From Verrucomicrobiia bacterium (GTDB taxonomy: Bacteria; Verrucomicrobiota; Verrucomicrobiia; Verrucomicrobiales; DEV007), in assembly GCA_030425385.1 (NCBI GenBank), contig JAUIAH010000017.1, positions 1 to 64,000 on the forward strand: a stretch of DNA of 64,000 bases. Reading direction: 5' to 3'. The notes below the pieces were generated by a model. That model was not told where the DNA came from and did no database searches. It saw only the letters and a list, made by a program, of their open reading frames with translations. The position numbers and the translations under genes were made by a program. Positions 41,855 through 51,285 of the stretch are shown one piece after another; position 1 is the stretch's first letter; every line of letters starts with the position of its first letter.

Positions 41855-43042
41855 ATGAAAGCGAATGCTGAATGGAACCCCTCACGACGGCGCTTCTTAC
41901 AGGCAGCGGGGGCTGCTGCGGGATCTCTAGCATGGCCTCGGGGGGGCACTGCGGAAACCCGTCTGCCTGATTATTCAGGACCTAATGTCATCATTGTTCG
42001 CTTTGGCGGAGGTGTGCGCCGACGCGAGACCATTGATCCGGAGCATACGTACGCACCCTATTTGTGTAAGGAACTGCGTTCTAAAGGGACACTTTATAAG
42101 AACATGGTGCTCGATTCCATCGAAGATGTGGAAACCAGCCACGGGCAAGGCACGCTTTACATTCTCACTGGCAAATACGAGAAGTACAAAGATGTGGGCG
42201 GTGCTGTCTTGGGAGAACGATTTGAAGCCAATGTGCCTACTGTCTTCGAATATTTGCGAAAGACGTATCAAGTTCCCGAACATCAGACACTGATCATCAA
42301 CGGCGAAGATCGGAAACAGGAAGAGTTCTACAGCTTTAGCAATCACCATTTGTTCGGAGTGCGCTACAAGTCAGAGGTGCTCTCCCTCTTTCGCTATAAA
42401 GTGTATTTGCTCCGGCAACAGTTGGCGGAAGGGAAGTGGGAAGGGAAAGAGCGTGCGGCCAGAGAGAAGGAATTGCGCGAAATGGAGGCGCTGGATTATC
42501 GTGCGGCAGGCCAGCGGGACCAGGCCGGGCCTGTGGAGGCATTCTGGGAGAAATGGCGACGTTTTTATGGAGAGAACGGCTTTGTCAATCCACGTGGTGA
42601 TCGGCTCCTGACGGAGTTGACTTTATGGTCGCTGCGTCATTTGCGGCCAAAGTTGCTCATGGTGAACTACAACGATCCCGACTACGTGCATTGGGGAAAC
42701 ATGAGCCACTACACGCGCGGGATATCGATCATCGATCAAGGCATTCGAGAATTGGTTTCGGCAGTGGAGGCAGATGAGGCTTATCGAGACAATACAGTCT
42801 TTGTGATGGTGCCAGACTGTGGTCGCGATAGCAATCCGTTCATCTCGGTGCCGTGTCAGCATCATTTCAATTCGCGATCGGCTCATGAGATATGGGCGTT
42901 TCTCATGGGGCCGGGGATACGCAAAGGCATTGAGATTGAGCATCAAGTGGATCAGATCAGTGTGGCGGCGACGGTGGGGCAATGCATGCGGATGGAAACG
43001 GCTTTCACAGAGGGGCCGGTCCTGGAGGAGGCCATCGCATGA
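41855..43042 (+). CDS. Tat-exported AlkP-superfamily protein
   Basis: A 395-residue protein with a Tat signal (SRRRFLQAAGAAAGSLAW). The AlkP-like (sulfatase/DUF1501-like) fold is suggested by NVIIVRFGGGVRRRETID at the first metal position, TLYILTGKYEKYKD (the nucleophile may be Thr), KLLMVNYNDPDYVHWGNMSHYTRG, DNTVFVMVPDCGRDSNPF (Asp) and NSRSAHEIWAFLMGPGI (His). Periplasmic hydrolase of phosphate or sulfate esters or a carrier protein; the exact activity is unclear. The ATG of the membrane-protein gene overlaps its stop, implying joint action. Confidence 0.7.
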   Translation: MKANAEWNPSRRRFLQAAGAAAGSLAWPRGGTAETRLPDYSGPNVIIVRFGGGVRRRETIDPEHTYAPYLCKELRSKGTLYKNMVLDSIEDVETSHGQGTLYILTGKYEKYKDVGGAVLGERFEANVPTVFEYLRKTYQVPEHQTLIINGEDRKQEEFYSFSNHHLFGVRYKSEVLSLFRYKVYLLRQQLAEGKWEGKERAAREKELREMEALDYRAAGQRDQAGPVEAFWEKWRRFYGENGFVNPRGDRLLTELTLWSLRHLRPKLLMVNYNDPDYVHWGNMSHYTRGISIIDQGIRELVSAVEADEAYRDNTVFVMVPDCGRDSNPFISVPCQHHFNSRSAHEIWAFLMGPGIRKGIEIEHQVDQISVAATVGQCMRMETAFTEGPVLEEAIA

Positions 43043-44229
43043 TCGCGGAGACGATCTCCGAGAGTCAGGTCGTTTCTCAGGAAGCTGCCCCGAAGACTCG
43101 AACGCGCTTGAGATTCGTAGTGCGGACTGGGTGGGGACTGTGGAAATGGTTGCTGGGTGCCTTGAGCTGTCAGACAGCGATTTCGGCGGTGGTTGGGGCA
43201 GGGTGGGGATACCGCATGGCCAAGCGCAGCACATTGAAGACGTGGTGGAAGTGCTCTGAAGGAAACGGAGAATCATTTCGAAGCTATGCGCGCTCGCAAC
43301 CATGTTATGCTGCCTACGAACGAACGCCTCATTGGATCGTCGGGCAGACAAAACGTGAGAGATGGCGCTGGGTGGGCTCGTTGCGCGCCAATGGGTGGAT
43401 TGGCTTTCGTGCCTGGATACACGCCTCTCTCTTCCTCGTGGTGCCTGCCTGTCTGATGATGTTCTCGTGGTACTCGGGTTGGGACAACTCCTTCAATAAG
43501 GGCTACGAACAATTCAGCGTCGGGGCGGTGTTAGGCTGGATAGGAATGCTTCTCTTTGTAGGGGTGATGTTGTATCTGCCGATGGCGCAGGCGCGCTTTG
43601 CCGTGACCAATGAGATACGATCATTCTATCAATTTCGCCTACTACGAGCGGTGATCCGACATCGTTGGCTGGGATGTGTCCTCTTAGCGGGTGCTTACTC
43701 AGTGATTCATCTACCGCTCATGGTGATGGGGAGCTTTCTTGGAGTGGCTGCGGCAGAATCCGATATCACCGATCCAAACGCCTTGGCGGCGCTGAGCCCA
43801 CCGGAAGCGTTGGCTTTCTTGAAGCAGTATTTCTTTCTCTGGGGATTCTATGCCTTCGTTGCTTTCGTTGCTTTGCGTGTGTTAGGCGCCAAGGTTTATG
43901 CGCATGGGCTCTTGGCAGCCGCGAGACGGGGCCGGCTTGCTCATGGGGCGTTGCATCCCTGGGAGAGAGAAGCGCTGCAACGTTTGGGCTTGGGCGAAGA
44001 GATCAGCCCGCGTGGGGTCATGCGACGTGCAGGCAACACCATCGCGCGGGCAGTCCTAGGAGGAACCTTGGCCGTTCTGTTATGGACGAGTCTAGCGCTG
44101 CAAGGATACGTGACGCAATTCTTCACCTACCAACCGGAGATCCGACGATGGGGAAATCAGCCACTGATCCAGATTCCCTGGATCCGTCACCTTCCAAAAC
44201 CCTTGCTTGAATCGCAGAGAGAATCCTAA
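43039..44229 (+). CDS. Multi-pass membrane protein (DUF4013-like)
   Basis: From ATG 43039 (sharing bases with the upstream TGA), 396 residues. The N-terminus is hydrophilic and Trp-rich (TGWGLWKWLLGALSCQ). Several hydrophobic helices follow (ASLFLVVPACLMMFSWY, VGAVLGWIGMLLFVGVMLYLP, WLGCVLLAGAYSVIHLPLMVMGSFLGVAA, YFFLWGFYAFVAFVALRVLGAKV, AVLGGTLAVLLWTSLALQG). The layout resembles DUF4013 membrane proteins. It may anchor or cooperate with the Tat-exported AlkP-type protein. 3' end convergent with pilT (4-bp overlap). Confidence 0.72.
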   Translation: MIAETISESQVVSQEAAPKTRTRLRFVVRTGWGLWKWLLGALSCQTAISAVVGAGWGYRMAKRSTLKTWWKCSEGNGESFRSYARSQPCYAAYERTPHWIVGQTKRERWRWVGSLRANGWIGFRAWIHASLFLVVPACLMMFSWYSGWDNSFNKGYEQFSVGAVLGWIGMLLFVGVMLYLPMAQARFAVTNEIRSFYQFRLLRAVIRHRWLGCVLLAGAYSVIHLPLMVMGSFLGVAAAESDITDPNALAALSPPEALAFLKQYFFLWGFYAFVAFVALRVLGAKVYAHGLLAAARRGRLAHGALHPWEREALQRLGLGEEISPRGVMRRAGNTIARAVLGGTLAVLLWTSLALQGYVTQFFTYQPEIRRWGNQPLIQIPWIRHLPKPLLESQRES

Positions 44230-45332
44230 CCTTCGCTCGGACCGCCTCCCGAGGCGTGGCCGACCGCTGCTTCTTCAGCGCTGAGGTATTGCTTGAAGCG
44301 ATTCTTATCAATCGCCTTCATGTAGGCTTCCATGGGAGAGATCATCTTGGCCTGGAGCTTCTCATTGATGGCTTCGTCCATGAAGACCATGCCGCGGCCC
44401 TTGCCGCCTGTGATCACGTCATACAGTTTCTGGGTGGCACCTTCACGGATGATCGACCCCACCGCAGGCGTCGAAACGAGAATCTCGTTCACTGCGCACC
44501 GGCCACCGCCATCGCAGCGCTTACAAAGCAGCTGAGCGACCACACCTTGGAGCGAGGCGGCCAACATCGTGCGCACCTGAGATTGCTGATCGGATGGGAA
44601 GACGTCAATGATCCGGTCAACCGTCTTTCGGGCGTTGTTCGTGTGGAGTGTTCCGAACACTAACAAGCCGGTTTCCGCGGCTGTGAGAGCGAGCGAGATG
44701 GTTTCCAAGTCGCGCATCTCACCGACGAGCACAATGTCAGCGTCCTCACGCAAAGTGGCCCGCAAACCATCGGCAAACGTAGGAGTCTGGATAGGAACTT
44801 CCCGCTGCGTGATGATCGACTTCTTGTTCGAGTGCACGAACTCAATCGGTTCCTCGACCGTGATGATGTGGCGCGCGAAATTGGTATTAATGTAATCGAT
44901 CAGTGCGGCTAACGTGGTGGACTTGCCGGACCCAGTGGGTCCCGTGACGAGGACCAAGCCACTCCGGAGATGGCCGAATTCCTTCACCACCGAAGGAATG
45001 CCGAGCTGCTCCAGGGTCGCGATCTTCGTGGGGATCAATCGGAAGACTGCCGCCACCCCGTGACTTTGCTTGAGGTAGTTGCAACGGAAACGAGATTCTT
45101 CGTCCATTTCATAAGCGAAGTCGAGGTCGCCTGTCTTCATGAAGCGCTCCCAGGCTTGCGGATCGCAGATTTCCTGCAACATGGGATGAATGATCTCTTC
45201 CGTGAGAATCTCATCGGAGATGGCAGAGATATTCCCATGCAAGCGGTATTTGGGAGGGGAACCTTGACTGAGGTGGAGATCGGAGGCGCCCTGCTCGACG
45301 AGCAGCTTGAAGTATTGGTCAATGACAGCCAT
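44226..45332 (-). CDS. pilT: PilT-like twitching ATPase 1
   Basis: A 368-residue hexameric secretion/retraction ATPase. N-terminal PAS-like domain (MAVIDQYFKLLVEQGASDLHLSQGS), Walker A GPTGSGKSTTLAALID at about 131, Asp box IITVEEPIEFVH, Walker B VLVGEMRDLETI, and His box GTLHTNNARKTVDRI. PilT proteins power disassembly of type IV pili, producing twitching. The C-terminal domain shows LCKRCDGGGRCAVNEIL, four cysteines around a Gly-rich turn, which resembles the zinc site of PilB/GspE ATPases more than a typical PilT. ATG 45332 follows a 59-bp gap after the second pilT-like gene. Confidence 0.92.
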   Translation of the reverse strand: MAVIDQYFKLLVEQGASDLHLSQGSPPKYRLHGNISAISDEILTEEIIHPMLQEICDPQAWERFMKTGDLDFAYEMDEESRFRCNYLKQSHGVAAVFRLIPTKIATLEQLGIPSVVKEFGHLRSGLVLVTGPTGSGKSTTLAALIDYINTNFARHIITVEEPIEFVHSNKKSIITQREVPIQTPTFADGLRATLREDADIVLVGEMRDLETISLALTAAETGLLVFGTLHTNNARKTVDRIIDVFPSDQQSQVRTMLAASLQGVVAQLLCKRCDGGGRCAVNEILVSTPAVGSIIREGATQKLYDVITGGKGRGMVFMDEAINEKLQAKMISPMEAYMKAIDKNRFKQYLSAEEAAVGHASGGGPSEG

Positions 45333-45391
45333 GGAGTCTTAAAAGAATGTTAGCGGGAGTTGCTTGGGTGAATTGGGCGTTGCGCGCTTGG

Positions 45392-46474
45392 TTAGGCTTC
45401 GAAGTGCTTGCGCATGTTGACCTGGTCTTCGGCGCGGCTCATACACTCGTCCTGTGAGATGAGGCCTTGGTTGTAGAGATCTTTGAGAGAATCGTCCATC
45501 GTGATCATGCCCACGTTCTTACCCGTCTGCATGATACCGCCGAGCATGAAGGTCTTGCCCTCACGAATACAGTTGGAGACAGCGGGTGTGTTCACGAGAT
45601 ACTCAAGAGCGAGGACACGACCGGAACCATCCATCGTGGGAATGAGCTGCTGACTGACAATACCACGGAGCGATTCACTCACCATGATACGAATCTGGTC
45701 GCGCTGATCGACCGGGAACACGTCGAGCACACGGTCGAGCGTCCGGGGAGCATTTCCCGTATGCAACGTTCCCAGCACCAAGTGACCCGTTTCCGACGCC
45801 GTGATGGCGAGCTGAATGGTCTCAAGGTCCCGCATCTCCCCGACCATGATGATGTCAGGGTCTTCCCGCAGGGCTCCACGAAGGGCGGCAGGGAAAGACT
45901 CGGTGTGGGTGTGGACTTCCCGCTGATTCACGTGGCAGGCTTTCGACGAAAGGATGTATTCGATCGGATCCTCCAGCGTGATGATGTGGTCTTGGCGTGA
46001 TTTGTTCACCTCGTCCACCATGGCGGCGAGGGTGGTTGACTTGCCGCAACCGACCGATCCCGTGACGAGGACCAGGCCATTGTGATACTGCGTGAGCGGC
46101 TTGAGCGTCTCCGGTAGATTCAGATCATCCATCGACCGGACATCGGTATTGATGATCCGGAAAGCCATATCGAGGCCCAACCGTTGGCGCACCACACTGG
46201 CTCGGAATCGGCCTAACTCATTGGCGTAGGCGAAGTCCACGTCGCCCGTCTTCTCTAGACGAGCGAGTTCGCGCTCACCAAGGAAACTCTTGGCGAGGCG
46301 TTCGGTGTCTTCCGCTGTCAGCTTGTCGGCATCATCCCAAATGGGACTGAGCGTACCAAAGCGTCGCCAGTGAGGCTGACTATTGACAGGCAGGTGGATA
46401 TCGGAGGCTTCGTAGTCCTGGCCGATCTTGAGGTAACTATCGACGTGATCGAGGGTCTTAACAGTTTCAGACAT
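45392..46474 (-). CDS. PilT-like twitching ATPase 2 (PilU-like)
   Basis: A 360-residue paralogue of the downstream gene: KIGQDYEASDIHLPVNSQP, Walker A GSVGCGKSTTLAAMV, IITLEDPIEYIL, Walker B IMVGEMRDLETIQLA, GTLHTGNAPRTLDRVLDV. It lacks the four-cysteine motif seen in the other copy (LIPTMDGSGRVLALEYLV instead), so the two are not simple duplicates and may be PilT and PilU homologues. The start overlaps the stop of the yqjK-like gene by 8 bp, making it part of the same minus-strand unit. Confidence 0.92.
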   Translation of the reverse strand: MSETVKTLDHVDSYLKIGQDYEASDIHLPVNSQPHWRRFGTLSPIWDDADKLTAEDTERLAKSFLGERELARLEKTGDVDFAYANELGRFRASVVRQRLGLDMAFRIINTDVRSMDDLNLPETLKPLTQYHNGLVLVTGSVGCGKSTTLAAMVDEVNKSRQDHIITLEDPIEYILSSKACHVNQREVHTHTESFPAALRGALREDPDIIMVGEMRDLETIQLAITASETGHLVLGTLHTGNAPRTLDRVLDVFPVDQRDQIRIMVSESLRGIVSQQLIPTMDGSGRVLALEYLVNTPAVSNCIREGKTFMLGGIMQTGKNVGMITMDDSLKDLYNQGLISQDECMSRAEDQVNMRKHFEA

Positions 46475-46841
46475 GAGTCGTGGATGGCTTTCGCGGGCTC
46501 GCGGTGCGGTCCTTTAGCACGCTCGCAACGAGGGGTTCAAATGCTAAAAGCATTGTTTTGAGGACGGTGCCCGTCATGAAGCGAGAAAGTGGCGAACCTG
46601 CTCGGTGAAAGGAAGGTTTTTTATCGGTTGGAGGAGATTTTTTCCGAAAGATGAGACGGGCAGCGAGCAGGCCGAATCCGGCAGCGCCAATGCCCCAGGT
46701 CGAGGGACGATTCTTAATAGAACGCTGAAGTTGGCCTTTCACGCTCAGTTTGTGGGAAAGATCGTCACCGAATGCGCGTGAGTCGCGGCTGATTTGCCAG
46801 CGTGCGCTGTCGAGCTGGGCGATGAGTTCTTCTTTCGTCAT
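46467..46841 (-). CDS. YqjK-like / DUF3618-like small membrane protein
   Basis: From ATG 46841, 124 residues: an N-terminal helical region MTKEELIAQLDSARWQISRDS (coiled-coil-like), a hydrophobic segment WGIGAAGFGLLAARLIF, a basic loop, and a second hydrophobic stretch FMTGTVLKTMLLAFEPLVASVL. This resembles DUF3618/YqjK-type proteins that follow yqjD and yqjE in E. coli. ATG shares bases with the upstream TGA (ATGA). The position supports the assignment as much as the sequence. Function unknown. Confidence 0.6.
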   Translation of the reverse strand: MTKEELIAQLDSARWQISRDSRAFGDDLSHKLSVKGQLQRSIKNRPSTWGIGAAGFGLLAARLIFRKKSPPTDKKPSFHRAGSPLSRFMTGTVLKTMLLAFEPLVASVLKDRTASPRKPSTTHV

Positions 46842-47251
46842 GGCGTCGGGTTCTTCGAATTGGAGAGCCACTCGCGATCTTTCTCAAGCTCTCGGATGGA
46901 GTCATCGAAGAGGCGGACGGAGGGCGGGCGCTTGCAGAGGCGCACAAAGATGTAGCCAATGACCAGGTGAACGGGGGCGAGGAGGAGGCAGACAAACCAC
47001 CAGGGCACGCGGGTGAAGCGATCAATGACCACAATGGCTCCCCCGAGGAAGAGCGCGTAGCCGAAAGCGATGAAGAGAAACGCAATGAAGGCGAGGACGA
47101 GTCGCTTGGAGAGGAAATGGACGGCGTCCTTGGCCTCAATCAGGAAGAGCTGCTGCCGGGCCTGCAGGTAGAGCACGATCCCACCGAGCACTTTCTGGAA
47201 GCGCGCCTGGAGGGATCCGCTGTCTTCGTGAGCCTCGTGCGGGGAATTCAC
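46838..47251 (-). CDS. YqjE-like (phage holin 3_6 / DUF1469) membrane protein
   Basis: A 137-residue protein with an amphipathic N-terminal helix (LQARFQKVLGGIVLYLQARQQLFLIEAKDA), two membrane segments (LVLAFIAFLFIAFGYALFLGGAIVV and WWFVCLLLAPVHLVIGYIFV) and a short charged tail. This matches the YqjE/holin 3_6 family found after YqjD. Members are inner-membrane proteins of unknown mechanism, linked to stationary phase or stress. The adjacent yqjD-like and yqjK-like genes give the family context. Confidence 0.72.
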   Translation of the reverse strand: MNSPHEAHEDSGSLQARFQKVLGGIVLYLQARQQLFLIEAKDAVHFLSKRLVLAFIAFLFIAFGYALFLGGAIVVIDRFTRVPWWFVCLLLAPVHLVIGYIFVRLCKRPPSVRLFDDSIRELEKDREWLSNSKNPTP

Positions 47252-47292
47252 GCGTGGACGAGTTCCGCTCGGTGATCGGGAAAGGTGCTGAT

Positions 47293-47622
47293 CTACCGGC
47301 GAAAGAGAAGACCGAGAACGAAACCGACGCCCAAAGCGGAAGCGACCGATTTGCCGGGATTCTCACGGACATAGGCTTCACCCTCTTGCAGCAGGTCTTG
47401 CATCTTCACCTTGGCCTCCTCCCAGCCCGTTTCTGCGGCCTGGCGGATTTGTTCGGCGCGATCAGCGGTGATATCCACGGCCGCCGATGCGTGTTTCTCC
47501 ACGGCTTGCCCGAATTGATTTGCCTGACTGGCGGCAGCAGAACGCAAATCTTCCGCCGCCTGGGCGGCCTGGGACTTGTGCTCCAGAGCGTTGTTCGGGT
47601 CCATAATGTGGGAATCATTCAT
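47293..47622 (-). CDS. YqjD/ElaB-family (DUF883) C-tail-anchored protein
   Basis: A 109-residue protein: a long Ala/Gln/Glu-rich helix (ALEHKSQAAQAAEDLRSA.. AAVDITADRAEQIRQAAETG) followed by the DUF883 signature VRENPGKSVASALGVGFVLGLLFRR, a single C-terminal membrane anchor with a GxGxxxGxL motif and an Arg-Arg end. In E. coli YqjD, ElaB and YgaM bind stationary-phase ribosomes and tether them to the membrane. First gene of the yqjD-yqjE-yqjK-pilT-pilT minus-strand run; 41 bp separate it from the yqjE-like gene. Confidence 0.82.
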   Translation of the reverse strand: MNDSHIMDPNNALEHKSQAAQAAEDLRSAAASQANQFGQAVEKHASAAVDITADRAEQIRQAAETGWEEAKVKMQDLLQEGEAYVRENPGKSVASALGVGFVLGLLFRR

Positions 47623-47821
47623 GATGATGCGTGGGTGGCTAAGGTTGAGGGGTCTGGACCATCTTGGAGCTGAATGCGATTGAAATCAACCCCACGGGCA
47701 TGGAGGCAGTGAGATCATGTCGGCAACGCCTTGCTGGAGGAGTCAGGAGCACGACTGTGTTATTTAAGGAATATGCTAGAGATCGTGGCCCGACACGCAG
47801 TTGAGCACGAATTTATATTGA

Positions 47822-48022
47822 ATGCTGCTGATTGTGGTTATTCACGAAGCTCGTGAAAGTCAGATGTTGGAGGACATCAATTTCGACTCACTTGTTGTCT
47901 GCGCCTCCATGGATGAGGCCAGTGATGCGATCGAGGCCTTTGAGAAGACCCTCGGCGCTTCGTTGAGGCGTTATACAATTAGCGCTGTAACCAGGGATCG
48001 ATTCCCCGAAAGCGTCAGTTGA
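47822..48022 (+). CDS. Small hypothetical ORF (66 aa)
   Basis: An ATG-started frame of 66 codons with no clear ribosome-binding site, coding MLLIVVIHEARESQMLED and an acidic helix-like stretch (MDEASDAIEAFEKTLGA). No membrane segment beyond the short hydrophobic start and no family recognised. Located in the 500-bp intergenic gap between the yqjD-like gene and gap, where nothing else is evident. It may be a real small gene or chance. Confidence 0.3.
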   Translation: MLLIVVIHEARESQMLEDINFDSLVVCASMDEASDAIEAFEKTLGASLRRYTISAVTRDRFPESVS

Positions 48023-48112
48023 CGGCCTGTAGGCGACCTGCTAAGTAGCCGCGACTCTCGGAAAGAGCCTCACCAATCGAGGCGTCCGAGCCACTGCAAA
48101 CGCACTGATTGA

Positions 48113-49129
<1,017 letters not shown>

Positions 49130-49160
49130 CAAGAGGCCCCCTTCTTCTTCTCCAGACAGC

Positions 49161-50363
49161 ATGCCCAAGCTCAGTTATCGCGACCTCGATCCCAAGGGGA
49201 AGCGTGTTCTCATTCGTGTCGACTACAATGTCCCGTTGCGGGATGGCGTCATCACTGACGATACTCGGATTCGTGCCAGCTTGCCGACGATTCAGGACCT
49301 CCTGGATCGTGGCGGGCGGCTGATCCTGGCCTCGCACCTGGGACGCCCCAAGGGTGAGCGCAAATCCGAGTTCTCTCTGGCACCCGTGGCGAAACGGTTA
49401 GGGGAGTTGGTCGATGCGAAAGTGCACTTCCTCGGAGAGACCGTGGGCCCTGAAGTGGAGAAGGCCGCCGCCGATTTGGGAGAGGGAGAAATTCTTCTAT
49501 TGGAGAATGTCCGCTTCTTCCCTGGGGAAACGAGTAACGATCCTGAGTTTGCGAAACAGTTAGCATCCCTAGCCGATGTTTATGTGAATGACGCCTTCGG
49601 GACGGCACACCGCGCGCACGCCTCGACGGCAGGCGTTGCGGAGCATGTCAGTGCCGCGGCGATGGGGGCTCTAGTGGAACGCGAGTTGCGCTATCTGCAA
49701 GGAGAGTTGGAACAGCCTGAGCATCCTTTTGTCGTCATCCTGGGGGGCAAGAAGGTGAGTGATAAGATCGGGGTCATTAGTGCGTTGTTAGACAAGGCCG
49801 ACACGATCCTGATTGGCGGTGCCATGCAGTATGCCTTTCGAAAAGCGCAAGGGCATGCGATTGGCAAGAGCTATGCAGAGGACGAGGACATCCCTATCGC
49901 CAAAGACTTGCTCGCCCAGGCCGAGGCAAAGGGGACCACGCTATTGCTGCCAGCGGACAGTTTGGAGGCGGATGACTTCTCCAATGAGGCGAACACTCAC
50001 AATATCACCCCATACGCCGAGGGCGGTGGGATTCGTGATGGGTGGGAAGGTCTCGATATTGGTGAGAAAGCCATCGAAGAGTTCTGCGCGGTTCTCAAGG
50101 ATGCCAAGACGGTGGTTTGGAATGGTCCTATGGGCGTCTTCGAAATTGACGCCTTCGGCAAGGGAACCAAGGCCGTGGCGGATGCCCTGGCTGCCAATGC
50201 AGAAGCGACGACCATCATTGGTGGTGGGGACTCAGTGACCGCTGTGAACAAATTCAATCTTGGCGATAAGATGACCTTCATGAGCACCGGCGGAGGTGCC
50301 TCGCTTGAACTCCTTGAAGGAAAGGTCTTGCCCGGGGTTGCCGCCCTTTCAGACAAGGCCTAA
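49161..50363 (+). CDS. pgk: Phosphoglycerate kinase
   Basis: A 400-residue PGK from ATG 49161. N-terminal domain: KRVLIRVDYNVPLRDGVITDDTRI, LILASHLGRPKG (substrate Arg/His), LLLENVRFFPGETSND, NDAFGTAHRAHAST. C-terminal nucleotide domain: VVILGGKKVSDKIG, ILIGGAMQYAFRK, TVVWNGPMGVFEIDAFGKGT, TTIIGGGDSVTAVNKF and STGGGASLELLEGK. It makes ATP from 1,3-bisphosphoglycerate, the step after GAPDH. An in-frame start at 49113 overlaps the gap gene and lacks conservation. Confidence 0.96.
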   Translation: MPKLSYRDLDPKGKRVLIRVDYNVPLRDGVITDDTRIRASLPTIQDLLDRGGRLILASHLGRPKGERKSEFSLAPVAKRLGELVDAKVHFLGETVGPEVEKAAADLGEGEILLLENVRFFPGETSNDPEFAKQLASLADVYVNDAFGTAHRAHASTAGVAEHVSAAAMGALVERELRYLQGELEQPEHPFVVILGGKKVSDKIGVISALLDKADTILIGGAMQYAFRKAQGHAIGKSYAEDEDIPIAKDLLAQAEAKGTTLLLPADSLEADDFSNEANTHNITPYAEGGGIRDGWEGLDIGEKAIEEFCAVLKDAKTVVWNGPMGVFEIDAFGKGTKAVADALAANAEATTIIGGGDSVTAVNKFNLGDKMTFMSTGGGASLELLEGKVLPGVAALSDKA

Positions 50364-50409
50364 GATCGCTTTCCTATTCCAACCCTCCTTGTCGATTCCT
50401 AAGATTTCT

Positions 50410-51195
50410 ATGAAACGCAAACCAGTCATCGCGGCGAATTGGAAGATGCATATGACGCCTGGAGAGACCGAACGGTTTCTCAAGTCCTTTGTGCGGCTTC
50501 TCGGTTCTCGCGATCAAGTGGAAGTGGTGGTGGCTCCGCCATTCACCTCGCTCGCGGCCGCTCAGGCCGTCGCGCGCCATGCCACCAATGTCGCCCTTTC
50601 CGCCCAGAACATGTCTCCAGAACCCGCTGGTGCCTTCACCGGGGAGATCAGTGCCATGATGATCAAAGATCTCGGGTGTGAGTTCGTGATTCTCGGTCAC
50701 AGCGAACGCCGGACGCTCTTTGGAGAAACGGATGCCTTCATCCAGCGGAAAGTTGCCGCCGCCCTTGAGGCTCGCATCAACCCTATCCTATGCGTGGGGG
50801 AAACGTTAGAAGAGCGCGATGGGAATCAAGTGGAAGCGGTCCTCGAACGGCAGCTCAAGGAAGGCATGAATGGTGTCAATCGCTCTCGGGCGCTCGATGT
50901 GGTCATTGCTTATGAGCCTGTCTGGGCCATTGGGACCGGACGCACGGCGACTCCCGAGCAAGCACAGCAAGCACACGCCTTCATTCGCAAAGTCTTGACG
51001 GATCTCTATGATGGGGAGACGTCGGCACGGATTCGCATTCAGTATGGTGGCAGTGTGAAGCCTGGCAACATGGCTGAACTCATTGCTCAGGAAGACGTGG
51101 ACGGGGCTCTTGTAGGTGGCGCTAGTTTGGAGCCAGAGAGTTTCTTTGGCATTGTGAAAGCTGCCGACGAACATGTGAAAGGGACCGCAGCCTAG
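50410..51195 (+). CDS. tpiA: Triosephosphate isomerase
   Basis: A 261-residue TIM from ATG 50410: KPVIAANWKMHMTPGET with catalytic Asn-Lys, VALSAQNMSPEPAGAFTGEIS, FVILGHSERRTLFGE with catalytic His, ILCVGETLEERDG, VIAYEPVWAIGTGRTATPEQAQ with catalytic Glu and loop 6, and RIQYGGSVKPGNMAELIAQEDVDGALVGGASLEPESF closing the barrel. Interconverts dihydroxyacetone phosphate and glyceraldehyde-3-phosphate. Last gene of the gap-pgk-tpiA operon. Confidence 0.96.
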   Translation: MKRKPVIAANWKMHMTPGETERFLKSFVRLLGSRDQVEVVVAPPFTSLAAAQAVARHATNVALSAQNMSPEPAGAFTGEISAMMIKDLGCEFVILGHSERRTLFGETDAFIQRKVAAALEARINPILCVGETLEERDGNQVEAVLERQLKEGMNGVNRSRALDVVIAYEPVWAIGTGRTATPEQAQQAHAFIRKVLTDLYDGETSARIRIQYGGSVKPGNMAELIAQEDVDGALVGGASLEPESFFGIVKAADEHVKGTAA

Positions 51196-51230
51196 GACGC
51201 GCTTTCTTCATCAAGCATTTGATATTCATG

Positions 51231-51268
51231 CAAGGGAAGCCGCGGTGAGGCTTCCCTTGTTTCGTTTT
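51231..51268 (+). terminator. Rho-independent terminator of the glycolytic operon
   Basis: CAAGGGAAGCC (51231-51241) pairs exactly with GGCTTCCCTTG (51249-51259) across a 7-base loop, followed by TTTCGTTTT. It lies 35 bp after tpiA and 18 bp before hisH, separating the two transcription units. Confidence 0.93.
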
Positions 51269-51285
51269 AACTTTAGGTATCTGTC

